DNA of 64,000 nucleotides from Nitrosomonas sp. JL21. Its GTDB lineage: Bacteria; Pseudomonadota; Gammaproteobacteria; Burkholderiales; Nitrosomonadaceae. The stretch spans positions 1 to 64,000 of the forward strand of contig NZ_QRCB01000035.1 in assembly GCF_009833095.1 (NCBI RefSeq), read 5' to 3'. Position 1 is the stretch's first letter, and every line of letters begins with the position of its first letter. The notes beneath the pieces were generated by a model, which ran no database searches, was not told where the DNA came from, and saw nothing but the letters and a program-made list of their open reading frames with translations. The position numbers and the translations under genes were made by a program. Shown in pieces: positions 1-8,712 of this stretch.

Positions 1-2
1 CT

Positions 3-188
3 GCCGACAGCGTGCTCAATCTATCGGATACGTCCAATACCCTGAAACTCCACGGCAATGCCGGGGATCTTGTGACGGTGCAGGATGATGGCTGGGTCGA
101 TGGCGGCGTGAATGGGTTTTATCATACCTATACTCATGGCGATGCGGTGCTGCTGGTTGGGGCGAATCTGGCGATTGATTTTGCGTAG
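3..188 (+). CDS. C-terminal end of a large secreted repeat protein (partial)
   Basis: An open frame runs in from the left edge and stops with TAG at 186-188, giving the last 61 residues of a protein whose start lies outside the window. The tail has the pattern NTLKLHGNAGDLV, GWVDGG, FYHTYTHGDAVLLV, ending in LAIDFA. This spacing of short beta strands is common at the end of very large cadherin/VCBS or RTX-type surface proteins exported by type I secretion. The family call is by pattern only and the body of the protein is not visible. Confidence 0.55.
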   Translation, partial: ADSVLNLSDTSNTLKLHGNAGDLVTVQDDGWVDGGVNGFYHTYTHGDAVLLVGANLAIDFA

Positions 189-239
189 CCGAAAGCTGCG
201 CTTTTATTTGTATCCTCCTTGAGCAAGCATGATGCGGAA

Positions 240-1433
240 TCATTGCTTGCTCAAGACCGGCGCTTGATATCCGTGCGGCATCAGCACCCACATTTTCCCG
301 GTCTGTTTCATTTTTCCGGCTTGATTGGCGGCGTCCTGGCCGAATCCCCAGAAGAAGTCAGCGCGTATGCCGCCTTTGATGGCGTTGCCGACATCCTGCG
401 CTACCATCAGGCGGTTCAGCGGTTTCTGAGTGTTCGGCCAAGTGGTGGCGAGAAATACCGGCGCGCCTTGCGGGATCGACAGGGGGTCGATAGCGATGCT
501 TCTGCCCGCAGTCAGCGGCACGCCGAGCGCGCCGATCGGCCCGGACGAATCAGCCGGTAATTCGCGAAAGAAGACATAGCGGGGGTTCTGCTGCAATAAC
601 TCGGGCAATTTTTGTGGATTCTGTTGTCCCCATTGCTTGATGCCCTGCATCGAGGCCTGCTCCAGCGCCATTTCGCCGCGCTGCACCAAGACTTTGCCGA
701 TTGAGTTGTAAGGATGGCCATTCTGGTCGGCATAGCCGATTTTCATGACGTTGCCGTCATCAAAAACGATGCGCCCCGAGCCCTGCACATGCAGAAAGAA
801 TAACTCGACTTCATCCTCTACCCACAGAAAAGCATATTTATCGAGTATGCCTGGGTTATTCATGATATCGGCGCGAGTGTAATACGGCACGATCCTGCGG
901 CCATCGGCTCGGCCGCGCAGGCGCAGATCCTTGAGTTCCGGATAGGTTGCGCCCAGATCGATGGTCAATAACTCAGCGGGTGCGGTATGAAGGGCATGGC
1001 GGTAGCGTTTTGACGGCTTGCGGCTGCCTTTCAATAAAGGTTCGTAATAGCCGGTGACCAGTCCTTCTTCGGTCGCGTCGGCGTTGATGACCTGATACGG
1101 CGCAAAGTAGCGCTCGAAGAACGCCCGAACAGCGGCATTCGTCGGTTTTTGCAGTGCAATGGCCGCTTCGCAGGATTCTTTCCACAGGGACTGCTTTTTG
1201 AGCACCGTGCAACTTTTGACAAACGTCTGCCAAGCGGGCAATAGCTCATCTTGCGTCCAACCGGGCAAGGCTGACCACTGGACGGGTTTGTGAATCGATT
1301 TGGCCTGGGGTTTTTCCGCTACCGGCGCAGTTGCGGGAGCAGGAGGCTGGCTGGCCGGCGGACTGATGGTTCCGGTGGAACAAGCATTCAGCAATAACAG
1401 CAGGACAACGATAAAACAGGTTTGGTTTTTCAT
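240..1433 (-). CDS. mltA: Membrane-bound lytic murein transglycosylase A
   Basis: This 397-residue lipoprotein cleaves peptidoglycan glycan strands to 1,6-anhydromuropeptides at the inner face of the outer membrane. The chosen ATG (1433) gives a lipoprotein signal peptide with lipobox LNAC; a start nine codons upstream would bury that signal. The MltA domain fills the middle (GLVTGYYEPLL; YYTRADI). The C-terminal 3D domain carries VAQDVGNAIKG near residues 344-354, which holds the catalytic aspartate, followed by the family's R.D.F.G.G pattern. It converges on the partial gene to its left and is divergent from the small gene at 1491. Length and motifs are normal for MltA. Confidence 0.93.
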   Translation of the reverse strand: MKNQTCFIVVLLLLLNACSTGTISPPASQPPAPATAPVAEKPQAKSIHKPVQWSALPGWTQDELLPAWQTFVKSCTVLKKQSLWKESCEAAIALQKPTNAAVRAFFERYFAPYQVINADATEEGLVTGYYEPLLKGSRKPSKRYRHALHTAPAELLTIDLGATYPELKDLRLRGRADGRRIVPYYTRADIMNNPGILDKYAFLWVEDEVELFFLHVQGSGRIVFDDGNVMKIGYADQNGHPYNSIGKVLVQRGEMALEQASMQGIKQWGQQNPQKLPELLQQNPRYVFFRELPADSSGPIGALGVPLTAGRSIAIDPLSIPQGAPVFLATTWPNTQKPLNRLMVAQDVGNAIKGGIRADFFWGFGQDAANQAGKMKQTGKMWVLMPHGYQAPVLSKQ

Positions 1434-1490
1434 CGGATTTTGGTTAAAGTGACGGCTCAATTGATTAACTTTTGGTATTACTTGTAAAGT

Positions 1491-1604
1491 ATGTGGTGGT
1501 TACTCGTCGTTGAAGCAGCAGTGGCATTGGGTTTGTTTCTTTTTATCATCTGGTGGACGATGTTTTCCGGCAAAAGGAAGAAAGATGATGACAACAAACA
1601 GTGA
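1491..1604 (+). CDS. Small single-pass membrane protein, 37 aa (hypothetical)
   Basis: A short ORF encodes one clear hydrophobic helix (VVEAAVALGLFLFIIWW) followed by a strongly charged tail, GKRKKDDDNKQ. That layout fits a small inner-membrane protein with a cytoplasmic tail. There is no good Shine-Dalgarno sequence. It sits in the intergenic space upstream of and divergent from mltA. I do not recognise a function. It could be a chance ORF, but the ordered layout of helix then charged tail argues for a real micro-protein. Confidence 0.4.
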   Translation: MWWLLVVEAAVALGLFLFIIWWTMFSGKRKKDDDNKQ

Positions 1605-1813
1605 TACGCTCATAGAGACACTCTGAAAAATTACTGCGCTCGGTCAACGAATACGGCAGCGTATGAAACCCTATTCGAAATGTTCATGGATCGACCATAC
1701 ACCGCGTATGTTGAATCAGAGTTCGCCATGCTTGATCCTCGCTGACTCTCTTTTCTGAGAGTTTCCTTGGCAATCGGTAATGATGGCCGTTGATGCCGTC
1801 CAGGTAATCCATG

Positions 1814-2560
1814 TCAGACGGGGTTGTCGATATCGATGAACTGGTGATGGATGGCGAATTTTTGCGCGATATGATCGCCCAGCGCCTGCACGCCGTAGCG
1901 TTCGGTCGCATGGTGCCCGGCGGCAATGAAGGCCACGCCGGATTCGCGTGCGCTATGCACCGACTGTTCGGAAATTTCCCCGGTAATGAACGCATCGATG
2001 CCGTGCTGGATCGCTGATTCGAAATATCCTTGCGCAGCGCCGGTGCACCAGGCCAACTGGCGGATGGGCCGATCCGGATCGCCGATCATCATGGGCTTGC
2101 GCAATAACGTGCGCGATATTTTTTCACCGAAGGCGCCCAGTGTCGTCGCCTGCGGCAATTCGCCCAGCATGGCAATATCCTGATCGCCGAAGCGACCAGT
2201 TTCGATCAATCCCAGTTTTTTCCCCAGTTGAGCGTTATTGCCGAATTGTGGATGCACATCCAAAGGCAGATGGTATGCAAACAGATTGATGGAATGATTC
2301 ATCAGCGCAGCGATGCGGCGGCTTTTCAACCCGATGATGCGCATATCCTCGCCGCGCCAGAAATAGCCGTGATGCACCAGGATGGCGTCGGCCTTGGCCG
2401 CTATTGCGGCCTGCAGCAGATCCAGCGAAGCGGTAACGCCGCTGATGAGGGTGTGGATGGCAGGATGCCCTTCCACTTGCAGGCCATTTGGGCAATAATC
2501 CTGAAAGCGGGATATTTCCAATAAATGATTCAGGTGATTCTCAAGTTCATCGCGATGCAT
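1814..2560 (-). CDS. NIF3-like dinuclear metal centre protein (YbgI family)
   Basis: This 248-residue protein belongs to the NIF3/YbgI family, listed as GTP cyclohydrolase type 2 homologs, whose true substrate is uncertain. Family motifs are visible: [31 protein letters not shown] with the metal-binding histidines, [10 protein letters not shown], and near the end [17 protein letters not shown]. The start ATG is preceded by AAAGGGA on the minus strand. It is divergent from the DegS-like protease gene. The length is normal for the short, single-domain form. Confidence 0.9.
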   Translation of the reverse strand: MHRDELENHLNHLLEISRFQDYCPNGLQVEGHPAIHTLISGVTASLDLLQAAIAAKADAILVHHGYFWRGEDMRIIGLKSRRIAALMNHSINLFAYHLPLDVHPQFGNNAQLGKKLGLIETGRFGDQDIAMLGELPQATTLGAFGEKISRTLLRKPMMIGDPDRPIRQLAWCTGAAQGYFESAIQHGIDAFITGEISEQSVHSARESGVAFIAAGHHATERYGVQALGDHIAQKFAIHHQFIDIDNPV

Positions 2561-2635
2561 TTTTTTCCCTTTGTTCCAGACTGCTTAGTGAACGATAATA
2601 CCGCAGCTATTTTAATTTGGGAGTAAAACATTTCC

Positions 2636-3775
2636 ATGTACCGACTCTGGTTGATTTTTGCACAAACGGCAACTGTATTGCTGGCTATTTTTTTTGTGGT
2701 CTCGACATTGCGGCCGGATGTGCTGTCGCTGAGGCCGCGCGGCGAGATCGTGACGGTCAGGGAAGCTGCGCCGGTAGTCGACGATAACAGGCCGGACAGT
2801 TATTCCAAAGCGGCGGAAATCGCAATGCCCGCGGTGGTCAATATTTTTACCAGCAAAGAAGTCAACGAGCCGGCGCATCCGTTCATGGATGATCCCGCGT
2901 TCCGCAGATTTTTTGGAGAACAGTTCGAATCCAAACCGCGGCGCCGCTCAAGCCTGGGTTCTGGCGTGATTGTCAGTGCCAACGGCTATATTCTGACGAA
3001 TCATCATGTGGTCGAAGCCGCCGATGAAGTCGAAGTGGCGCTGGTGGATGGGCGCAAAGCCAAGGCGAGCCTGATCGGATCGGATCCCGAAACCGACCTG
3101 GCAGTGCTGAAAGTCAATTTGCAGGATTTGCCAGCCATCACTTTGGGCCTGTCTGATCAGGTCAAAGTGGGCGATGTCGTGCTGGCGGTCGGCAATCCGT
3201 TCGGCGTCGGCCAAAGCGTGACCATGGGCATCGTCAGCGCATTGAGCAGAAGCAAGGTGGGCATCAATACCTTCGAGGACTTCATTCAAACCGATGCGGC
3301 CGTGAATCCGGGAAATTCCGGTGGCGCGTTGACGGATACATCGGGTAATTTGATCGGCATCAACACGGCGATCTATTCACGCAGCGGCGGTTCTCTCGGC
3401 ATCGGTTTCGCGATCCCGGTTCACAGCGCCAAGCAGATCATGGAGCAGATCATTCAATCCGGCAGCGTCGTGCGCGGTTGGCTCGGGGTCAGCATGCAGG
3501 ATCTGACCGAAGATCTGGCCGAATCATTCGGAATGGATCATTTGAATGGTTCCTTGATTGCCAGCGTGCTCCGGGATGGGCCGGCGGATAAGGCCGGCAT
3601 CAAGCCGGGCGATATCATCATCGCCGTGGAAGGCAAGACGGTGAAAAGCACGTCGGAATTGCTCAAGGCAGTGGCCGCGCTGCCGCCGGGCAATACCGTT
3701 GACGTTACGATCATCCGCGGCAAGCAGGAAAAGTCGATTCCCGTCAATGTCGGCGTGCGTCCGCGGCAGAAATAA
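2636..3775 (+). CDS. DegS/AlgW-type membrane-anchored serine protease
   Basis: This 379-residue HtrA-family periplasmic protease has an uncleaved N-terminal membrane anchor (about residues 5-24), a trypsin-like domain and a single PDZ domain (about residues 280-375). The triad is intact: His124 (TNHHVV), Asp154 (ETDLAVLKV) and Ser228 (NPGNSGG). One PDZ plus a membrane anchor is the DegS/AlgW layout, the class that starts the sigma-E envelope stress response by cutting an anti-sigma factor, rather than the two-PDZ DegP layout. No rseA or rpoE gene lies nearby. A GGGAG sequence lies somewhat far (about 11 nt) from the start ATG. Confidence 0.9.
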   Translation: MYRLWLIFAQTATVLLAIFFVVSTLRPDVLSLRPRGEIVTVREAAPVVDDNRPDSYSKAAEIAMPAVVNIFTSKEVNEPAHPFMDDPAFRRFFGEQFESKPRRRSSLGSGVIVSANGYILTNHHVVEAADEVEVALVDGRKAKASLIGSDPETDLAVLKVNLQDLPAITLGLSDQVKVGDVVLAVGNPFGVGQSVTMGIVSALSRSKVGINTFEDFIQTDAAVNPGNSGGALTDTSGNLIGINTAIYSRSGGSLGIGFAIPVHSAKQIMEQIIQSGSVVRGWLGVSMQDLTEDLAESFGMDHLNGSLIASVLRDGPADKAGIKPGDIIIAVEGKTVKSTSELLKAVAALPPGNTVDVTIIRGKQEKSIPVNVGVRPRQK

Positions 3776-3807
3776 TTCATTCACACACGATGCCGAGCTG
3801 ACATGCT

Positions 3808-5457
3808 ATGAAGAGTTTAGTAACCTCTAACGGAATTCTGATGATCATCACTCAGTGGTTCAGCGCGAATATTCTTGCGTTGGGACGTGAAATGCGCTTG
3901 TCCTATCTGCCGCCACTGATGGTCTATGTCGCGGCAGGGGTGTCGGGTTTAACCGGTATCGTCGGGACATTCTACGTCAAGGAAAAGCTCGGGCTTTCCG
4001 CCGAGTTTCTGGCCATGCTCGGATTCTGGATGATGTTGCCGTGGGCGCTGAAAATGCCGATGGGTCATTTGGTGGATCTGATATGGCGCTGGAAGAGTCT
4101 GTTGGTTTACCTCGGCGCCAGCCTGATCATGCTGAGCTTGCTGATCATGATAGGGCTGTTGGGGCATACCGAAACGATGACTGCGATGGCGTCGGTGGAA
4201 ACGTGGTATGTGATTTCGGCATTGCTGGCGCCGATCGGGTATGTGTTGCAGGACGTGGTGGCGGATGCCATGACGGTGGAGGCGGTGCCGCGCGTGGATG
4301 AAAACGGCATCGCGCTGGATCCTGAAAAGCGCAAACTCATGCACGTCACGATGCAGACCTTGGGGCGCGTTGCGATCATCGGCGGCGGCGTGTTGATTTC
4401 GGTTGCCAATGTATTTTTATTGCGCGATGCCGGATCGTTGCCGGAAGCTGAAAAAGAAGCCGTGTATTTATTGGTGTATGAGTTGGCGCTGATCATTCCG
4501 CTCATTTCGATCATGGGCGTGGTGTTCGCATCCTGGTTGCGGCGCCGCGAGCGCAAGCACTTGTTGGCGCAAGGGCATCAACCAAAGGATATCGACGGGT
4601 TGCTCGGCATGCATTCCACACCGCCTTCGATCAATTGGTGGATACTCGGCGGAGGACTGGCGTTTACGCTGATATCGCTGGGCGTGGGTTTGAGCCGCAT
4701 ACCGGGCGGTGAGGAAATCATATTCGCGATTTCGATGACCATCGTGATCTTTCTGATGTGGCGATTGACCGATGAACTGGAACCTGAAGCCCGTAATGTG
4801 CTGGTCGGCACCGCGTTCATGATTTTCATTTTTCGCGCCATTCCCGGGCCAGGCGCCGGATCGACCTGGTGGATGATCGACGAACTGGGGTTTGATCAGC
4901 AATTTCTGGCGGTGTTGTCGTTGATCGGCGCAGTACTGACGTTATTCGGCATGTTCATTTTCCGCCGCTTCATGGCAGAGCGATCGATTGCCTATATCAT
5001 CGGTTTTCTGACGATTGCCGGCACGGTGTTGTCTATGCCGATCATCGGCATGTATTTTGGCTTGCATGAATGGACTGCGGCAATGACCGGCGGAATCGTC
5101 GATGCCCGCTTCATTGCGCTGATCGACACGGCATTGGAGTCGCCGCTCGGCCAGATCGCGATGATCCCGATGTTGGCCTGGATCGCCAATTCCGCGCCGG
5201 AACGGCTCAAGGCGACTTTTTTTGCCGTGATGGCGTCATTCACCAATCTCGCTTTATCCGCGTCGCAGTTGGGAACCAAGTATCTGAATCAAATCTATGT
5301 CGTGACCCGGGAAGTCAAGGAATCGACCGGGGAGATCACAGTGCCCGCGGATTACAGCGAATTGGGTCCATTATTGATTACCGCCACACTGATTGGGTTG
5401 CTACTGCCGCTGATTTCAATCGTCCTGGTTAAACGTTCCCGTTTTCGGAATGCATGA
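3808..5457 (+). CDS. MFS transporter of the BT1/folate-biopterin-like type
   Basis: A 549-residue polytopic membrane protein with roughly twelve hydrophobic segments. The N-terminal half has the BT1-like pattern of a first helix pair (GVSGLTGIVGTFYVKEKLG) followed by LPWALKMPMGHLVDLIW, the family's version of the MFS loop 2-3 signature. BT1-family members in other organisms carry folates or pterins; the substrate here cannot be told from sequence. It starts 32 bp after the protease gene, so the two may be cotranscribed. An internal ATG at 3841 is an alternative start. Assignment to MFS is firm, to BT1 moderate. Confidence 0.75.
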   Translation: MKSLVTSNGILMIITQWFSANILALGREMRLSYLPPLMVYVAAGVSGLTGIVGTFYVKEKLGLSAEFLAMLGFWMMLPWALKMPMGHLVDLIWRWKSLLVYLGASLIMLSLLIMIGLLGHTETMTAMASVETWYVISALLAPIGYVLQDVVADAMTVEAVPRVDENGIALDPEKRKLMHVTMQTLGRVAIIGGGVLISVANVFLLRDAGSLPEAEKEAVYLLVYELALIIPLISIMGVVFASWLRRRERKHLLAQGHQPKDIDGLLGMHSTPPSINWWILGGGLAFTLISLGVGLSRIPGGEEIIFAISMTIVIFLMWRLTDELEPEARNVLVGTAFMIFIFRAIPGPGAGSTWWMIDELGFDQQFLAVLSLIGAVLTLFGMFIFRRFMAERSIAYIIGFLTIAGTVLSMPIIGMYFGLHEWTAAMTGGIVDARFIALIDTALESPLGQIAMIPMLAWIANSAPERLKATFFAVMASFTNLALSASQLGTKYLNQIYVVTREVKESTGEITVPADYSELGPLLITATLIGLLLPLISIVLVKRSRFRNA

Positions 5458-5610
5458 AAATCGGTAGGCATGTCCTATAAATTAATTTCTGCTGAATCCG
5501 ATGAAAGCCAGACCTGTATACCTGCCATCTGACAGTTGTGTTCAGGTTTTTTTCAACTAAAAACTGAAGTGCTTTTCTGGGCATCGGTTGTTTCTAATAA
5601 AGGACATACT

Positions 5611-5892
5611 ATGAAGAAAATTCTTCTCGTCGTGAGTTTGACCATCCTGTTCGTGACTACCTCGTTTGCGGCGGTGAACATCAATACGGCGTCGCAGGCT
5701 GAACTTGAATCTCTACAAGGCATTGGTGCCGTTAAAGCAAAGGCCATTATCGAACATCGGGAAAAGAATGGTTCCTTTGTTGCCATCGATGACCTGAAAA
5801 AAGTAAATGGGATTGGTTCTGGAACGATCGAACAACTTCGCGACCTCGTGACGGTTGAGGGCGACGGTGCTGTGACCCCTGCCAAGCAGTAA
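5611..5892 (+). CDS. comEA: ComEA-like helix-hairpin-helix DNA-binding protein
   Basis: A 93-residue exported protein with a signal peptide (residues 1-20, ending TSFA) and a double helix-hairpin-helix domain: VNINTASQAELESLQGIG, then KKVNGIGSGTIEQL. In competent bacteria ComEA binds incoming double-stranded DNA in the periplasm. The start at 5611 is preceded by AAAGGA and leaves a normal signal peptide, unlike the upstream in-frame ATG at 5536. It stands alone and is followed at once by a strong terminator. No other competence gene is in the window. Confidence 0.85.
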   Translation: MKKILLVVSLTILFVTTSFAAVNINTASQAELESLQGIGAVKAKAIIEHREKNGSFVAIDDLKKVNGIGSGTIEQLRDLVTVEGDGAVTPAKQ

Positions 5893-5916
5893 TCGTTGAT
5901 ACGTATTTTTCACGTT

Positions 5917-5948
5917 AAAACCCCTCTGGGAATCCCAGAGGGGTTTTT
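5917..5948 (+). terminator. Rho-independent terminator after comEA
   Basis: Perfect 10-bp stem CCCCTCTGGG (5921-5930) and its complement (5934-5943) with a 3-nt loop, flanked by an A run before and five T residues after. A textbook intrinsic terminator. Confidence 0.95.
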
Positions 5949-6027
5949 GTTTGTGATTCAGATGAGAGATGGTTTTAATGTGAGCGGCATGTGTGATAAC
6001 CTCAAATGATTTACGTTGAAATTTTCC

Positions 6028-6915
6028 ATGTATAAAACCATTGAACATTTTGTCGGCAACACGCCTTTGGTAAAGCTCAAGCATCTGCCTGGCGCCACCA
6101 GTAATATCATTCTCGCCAAGCTGGAAGGGAACAATCCTGCCGGTTCGGTGAAGGACCGTCCGGCGTTGTCGATGATTCTGCATGCCCAAAAACGTGGCGA
6201 AATCAAACCTGGCGATACGCTGATCGAAGCCACCAGCGGCAATACCGGTATCGCGCTGGCGATGGCGGCGGCCATCATGGGGTATCGCATGGTGCTGGTG
6301 ATGCCCGAGAATCTGAGCGTCGAACGGCGCCAATCGATGCGCGCCTATGGTGCAGAGATCAAACTGACGCCTAAAACCGGCGGAATGGAACACGCGCGTG
6401 ACGTGGCCGAGGCGATGCGCGATCAAGGTCAGGGCGTGATTTTGAATCAGTTTGCCAATCCCGACAATCCGCTGGCGCATTATGAAGGCACCGCGCCGGA
6501 AATTTGGCGCGATACCGACGGCAGAATCACGCATTTTATCAGCAGCATGGGAACTACCGGCACGATCATGGGCTGCTCGCGGTTTTTCAAGGAACAGAAA
6601 CCGGCCATCAGAATCATCGGCGTGCAGCCGGAAGAAGGCTCGCAAATTCCCGGCATTCGAAAATGGTCGCCGGCTTATTTGCCGAAAATTTATGATGTCG
6701 GTCGCGTGGATGAATTATTGTATGTCTCCCAGCACGAAGCCGAAGAGTTGACCCGGCGCATGGCGAGCGAAGAAGGCATATTCGCCGGAATTTCATCGGG
6801 CGGCGCACTGGCTGCGGCATTGCGAGTTTCCGCCCAGGTCGAGCAGGCAGTGATCGTGTTCATCGTCTGCGACCGGGGTGACCGCTACTTGTCCACGGGG
6901 GTTTTTCCGGCCTAA
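6028..6915 (+). CDS. cysM: Cysteine synthase B (O-acetylserine sulfhydrylase)
   Basis: This 295-residue PLP enzyme makes cysteine from O-acetylserine and sulfide (CysM forms can also use thiosulfate). The PLP lysine is Lys42 in NPAGSVKDR, the substrate loop is EATSGNTGIAL, and the phosphate-binding loop is SSMGTTGTIMG. The C-terminal part has IFAGISSGGALAAAL. The CysM rather than CysK form is suggested by the short length and by HYEGTAPEIW. ATG 6028 fits the conserved start MYKTIEHFVGNTPLV; a TTG four codons upstream is less likely. It is followed by 267 bp without a recognised gene. Confidence 0.95.
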   Translation: MYKTIEHFVGNTPLVKLKHLPGATSNIILAKLEGNNPAGSVKDRPALSMILHAQKRGEIKPGDTLIEATSGNTGIALAMAAAIMGYRMVLVMPENLSVERRQSMRAYGAEIKLTPKTGGMEHARDVAEAMRDQGQGVILNQFANPDNPLAHYEGTAPEIWRDTDGRITHFISSMGTTGTIMGCSRFFKEQKPAIRIIGVQPEEGSQIPGIRKWSPAYLPKIYDVGRVDELLYVSQHEAEELTRRMASEEGIFAGISSGGALAAALRVSAQVEQAVIVFIVCDRGDRYLSTGVFPA

Positions 6916-7182
6916 TGAACGATAATAACTAGGACGCAGCGTAAGGCGGTACCGAATGAGTGATGTCGGTGCCAATGACTTGAGTGGCAGGTTACAACTT
7001 CACAAAAGAAATCATTTTTATCATGGTGGTGCCCTTGGCAGCGTTTATAATGACGCTTTTTATGAGTCAAGGCATCGCGGCCGCCGGATGAAAACAAGCT
7101 GTGCCGGATGGCTTCGATCCGATCATCGCATCGACCGGGCAATTGAAAAATATAGGTTCATTTTCATCGAGTATTTTAGGGC

Positions 7183-7593
7183 ATGTTGAGCAGTAATTTT
7201 TTACTTCCCATTCGGGTTTATTATCAGGATACGGATACCGGTGGCGTGGTTTATCATGCGTCATATCTCAATTTCATGGAGCGGGCCCGCTATGAGTGGC
7301 TCCGGGAATTGGGGTTCAATGCAAAATCGATGACCGAGACTCATAACATTTTTTTTATGATACGGTCGATCCAGATCGACTATGTCAAACCGGCGGTGCT
7401 GGACGATTTGTTGAATGTGACAGTGACAGTGAAAGAGGTTGGGAGAAGCCGTATTACGTTGTTTCAGGAAGTATTGTGCAGTCAGGTCAAATTAGTGAGT
7501 GCCACGGTGCATGTGGTGTGTGTCGGTGCGGATACGCTCAAGCCAGTCAGTATTCCAGTGCCATTACGTGAGAAAATTGGGAAGCCCGAATGA
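7183..7593 (+). CDS. ybgC: Tol-Pal system acyl-CoA thioesterase YbgC
   Basis: A 136-residue hotdog-fold thioesterase of the 4-hydroxybenzoyl-CoA type, the usual first gene of tol-pal operons. The catalytic Asp region is YYQDTDTGGVVYHASYLNFMER. YbgC acts on short acyl-CoAs or acyl carrier protein in the cytoplasm and is linked to phospholipid metabolism. Its stop overlaps the tolQ start (ATGA), which indicates translational coupling. Length is standard. Confidence 0.95.
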   Translation: MLSSNFLLPIRVYYQDTDTGGVVYHASYLNFMERARYEWLRELGFNAKSMTETHNIFFMIRSIQIDYVKPAVLDDLLNVTVTVKEVGRSRITLFQEVLCSQVKLVSATVHVVCVGADTLKPVSIPVPLREKIGKPE

Positions 7594-8270
7594 GTACAAC
7601 AGTAACGCAAGATATGTCATTTCTGCATTTGATCACTGGCGCGAGTGTGTTGGTGCAACTGGTGATGTTGATTTTGGTGATGATTTCGCTGTTATCGTGG
7701 TGGTATATTTTTCGAAAATTATTCGTCATTCGTAACGAGATCAACAAAACCGACGAGTTTGAGGATGTGTTCTGGCGGGGCGCCGATTTGAATTCTCTGT
7801 ATCAGCGCACCACCAATTCGCGTTACGTATCGGGCAGCATGGAGCGCATCTTTGCAGCCGGCTTCAATGAATTCAACAAGCACCCGATCGGATCGGATCT
7901 CGATGCCGTCATGGAAAGCACCAGGCGGGCGATGCGCGCTACCTATCAGCGAGAAATGGATTATCTCGAGTCGCATCTGTCATTTCTGGCCACCGTGGGC
8001 TCCGTCAGTCCGTATATCGGCCTATTGGGAACCGTGTGGGGCATCATGAATTCTTTCCGCAGCTTGTCCAGCGTTACGCAAGCGACCATCGCCCATGTCG
8101 CGCCGGGAATTGCCGAGGCGCTGATTGCGACCGCGATGGGCCTGTTTGCCGCCATTCCTGCGGTCGTGGCCTACAACCGCTACGCCAGCCGCACGGATCA
8201 ACTGGCGACCCGGTTCGAGAGCTTCATGGAAGAATTGTCCAATGTCCTGCAGCGGCGTGCGGCACAATAA
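7590..8270 (+). CDS. tolQ: Tol-Pal system proton-channel subunit TolQ
   Basis: A 226-residue inner-membrane protein with three hydrophobic segments (about residues 13-37, 128-155 and 170-195) and a cytoplasmic loop between the first and second. Conserved text includes LATVGSVSPYIGLLGTVWGIM and AEALIATAMGLFAAIPAVVAYN, diagnostic for TolQ/ExbB/MotA. With TolR it forms the proton channel that energises TolA. The start overlaps the ybgC stop. A separate ExbB-like paralog lies at 25647-26300. Confidence 0.96.
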   Translation: MSTTVTQDMSFLHLITGASVLVQLVMLILVMISLLSWWYIFRKLFVIRNEINKTDEFEDVFWRGADLNSLYQRTTNSRYVSGSMERIFAAGFNEFNKHPIGSDLDAVMESTRRAMRATYQREMDYLESHLSFLATVGSVSPYIGLLGTVWGIMNSFRSLSSVTQATIAHVAPGIAEALIATAMGLFAAIPAVVAYNRYASRTDQLATRFESFMEELSNVLQRRAAQ

Positions 8271-8291
8271 ACGAACACGGAGAGGATAGCC

Positions 8292-8702
8292 ATGGCACGT
8301 CGCAAGCATCGACTCATGAATGAAATCAATGTAGTGCCCTATATCGATGTGATGTTGGTGCTGCTGATTATTTTCATGGTGACGGCACCGATGATCAATC
8401 ATGGTCAGATCGAATTGCCTCAGATCGGTAAATCGCTGGCGACGCCGACCATGCCGCTGGAGGTGATCATCAAGGCGGACGGCAGTCTCACGCTGCGCGA
8501 TCGGGCCAAGTCGACGGCAGAGCAGAAAGTCGACCGCACTCAATTGATCGATGCCGTCAAACAAAAACAAGCGCAGAACCCGGAACAACCGGTGGTGATC
8601 GCCGCGGATAAAAACGTCCGGTACGAGGAAGTCATCAAGGTGATGGATGTGTTGCAGCAGAATCAAGTGCAGAAAGTAGGCTTGCTGGCTCAGCAAAAGT
8701 GA
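8292..8702 (+). CDS. tolR: Tol-Pal system protein TolR
   Basis: A 136-residue protein with one N-terminal membrane helix and a periplasmic domain, of the ExbD/TolR family. The helix holds the proton-relay aspartate in NVVPYIDVMLVLLIIFMVTA. The C-terminal domain has the usual GLLAQQ ending. It works with TolQ as the motor of the Tol-Pal envelope complex, important in outer-membrane constriction during division. It lies 21 bp after tolQ and 10 bp before tolA. Confidence 0.95.
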   Translation: MARRKHRLMNEINVVPYIDVMLVLLIIFMVTAPMINHGQIELPQIGKSLATPTMPLEVIIKADGSLTLRDRAKSTAEQKVDRTQLIDAVKQKQAQNPEQPVVIAADKNVRYEEVIKVMDVLQQNQVQKVGLLAQQK

Positions 8703-8712
8703 AGGGGCGGTC

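Noticed and set aside
1745-1762. Hairpin ACTCTC-TTTTCT-GAGAGT near the end of the NIF3-like gene
   Set aside because: The stem is only six pairs and no T run follows on the minus strand, so it was not called as a terminator.
5713-6645. 310-codon minus-strand open frame
   Set aside because: It lies opposite comEA and cysM, both with clear motifs, and spans the strong terminator between them.
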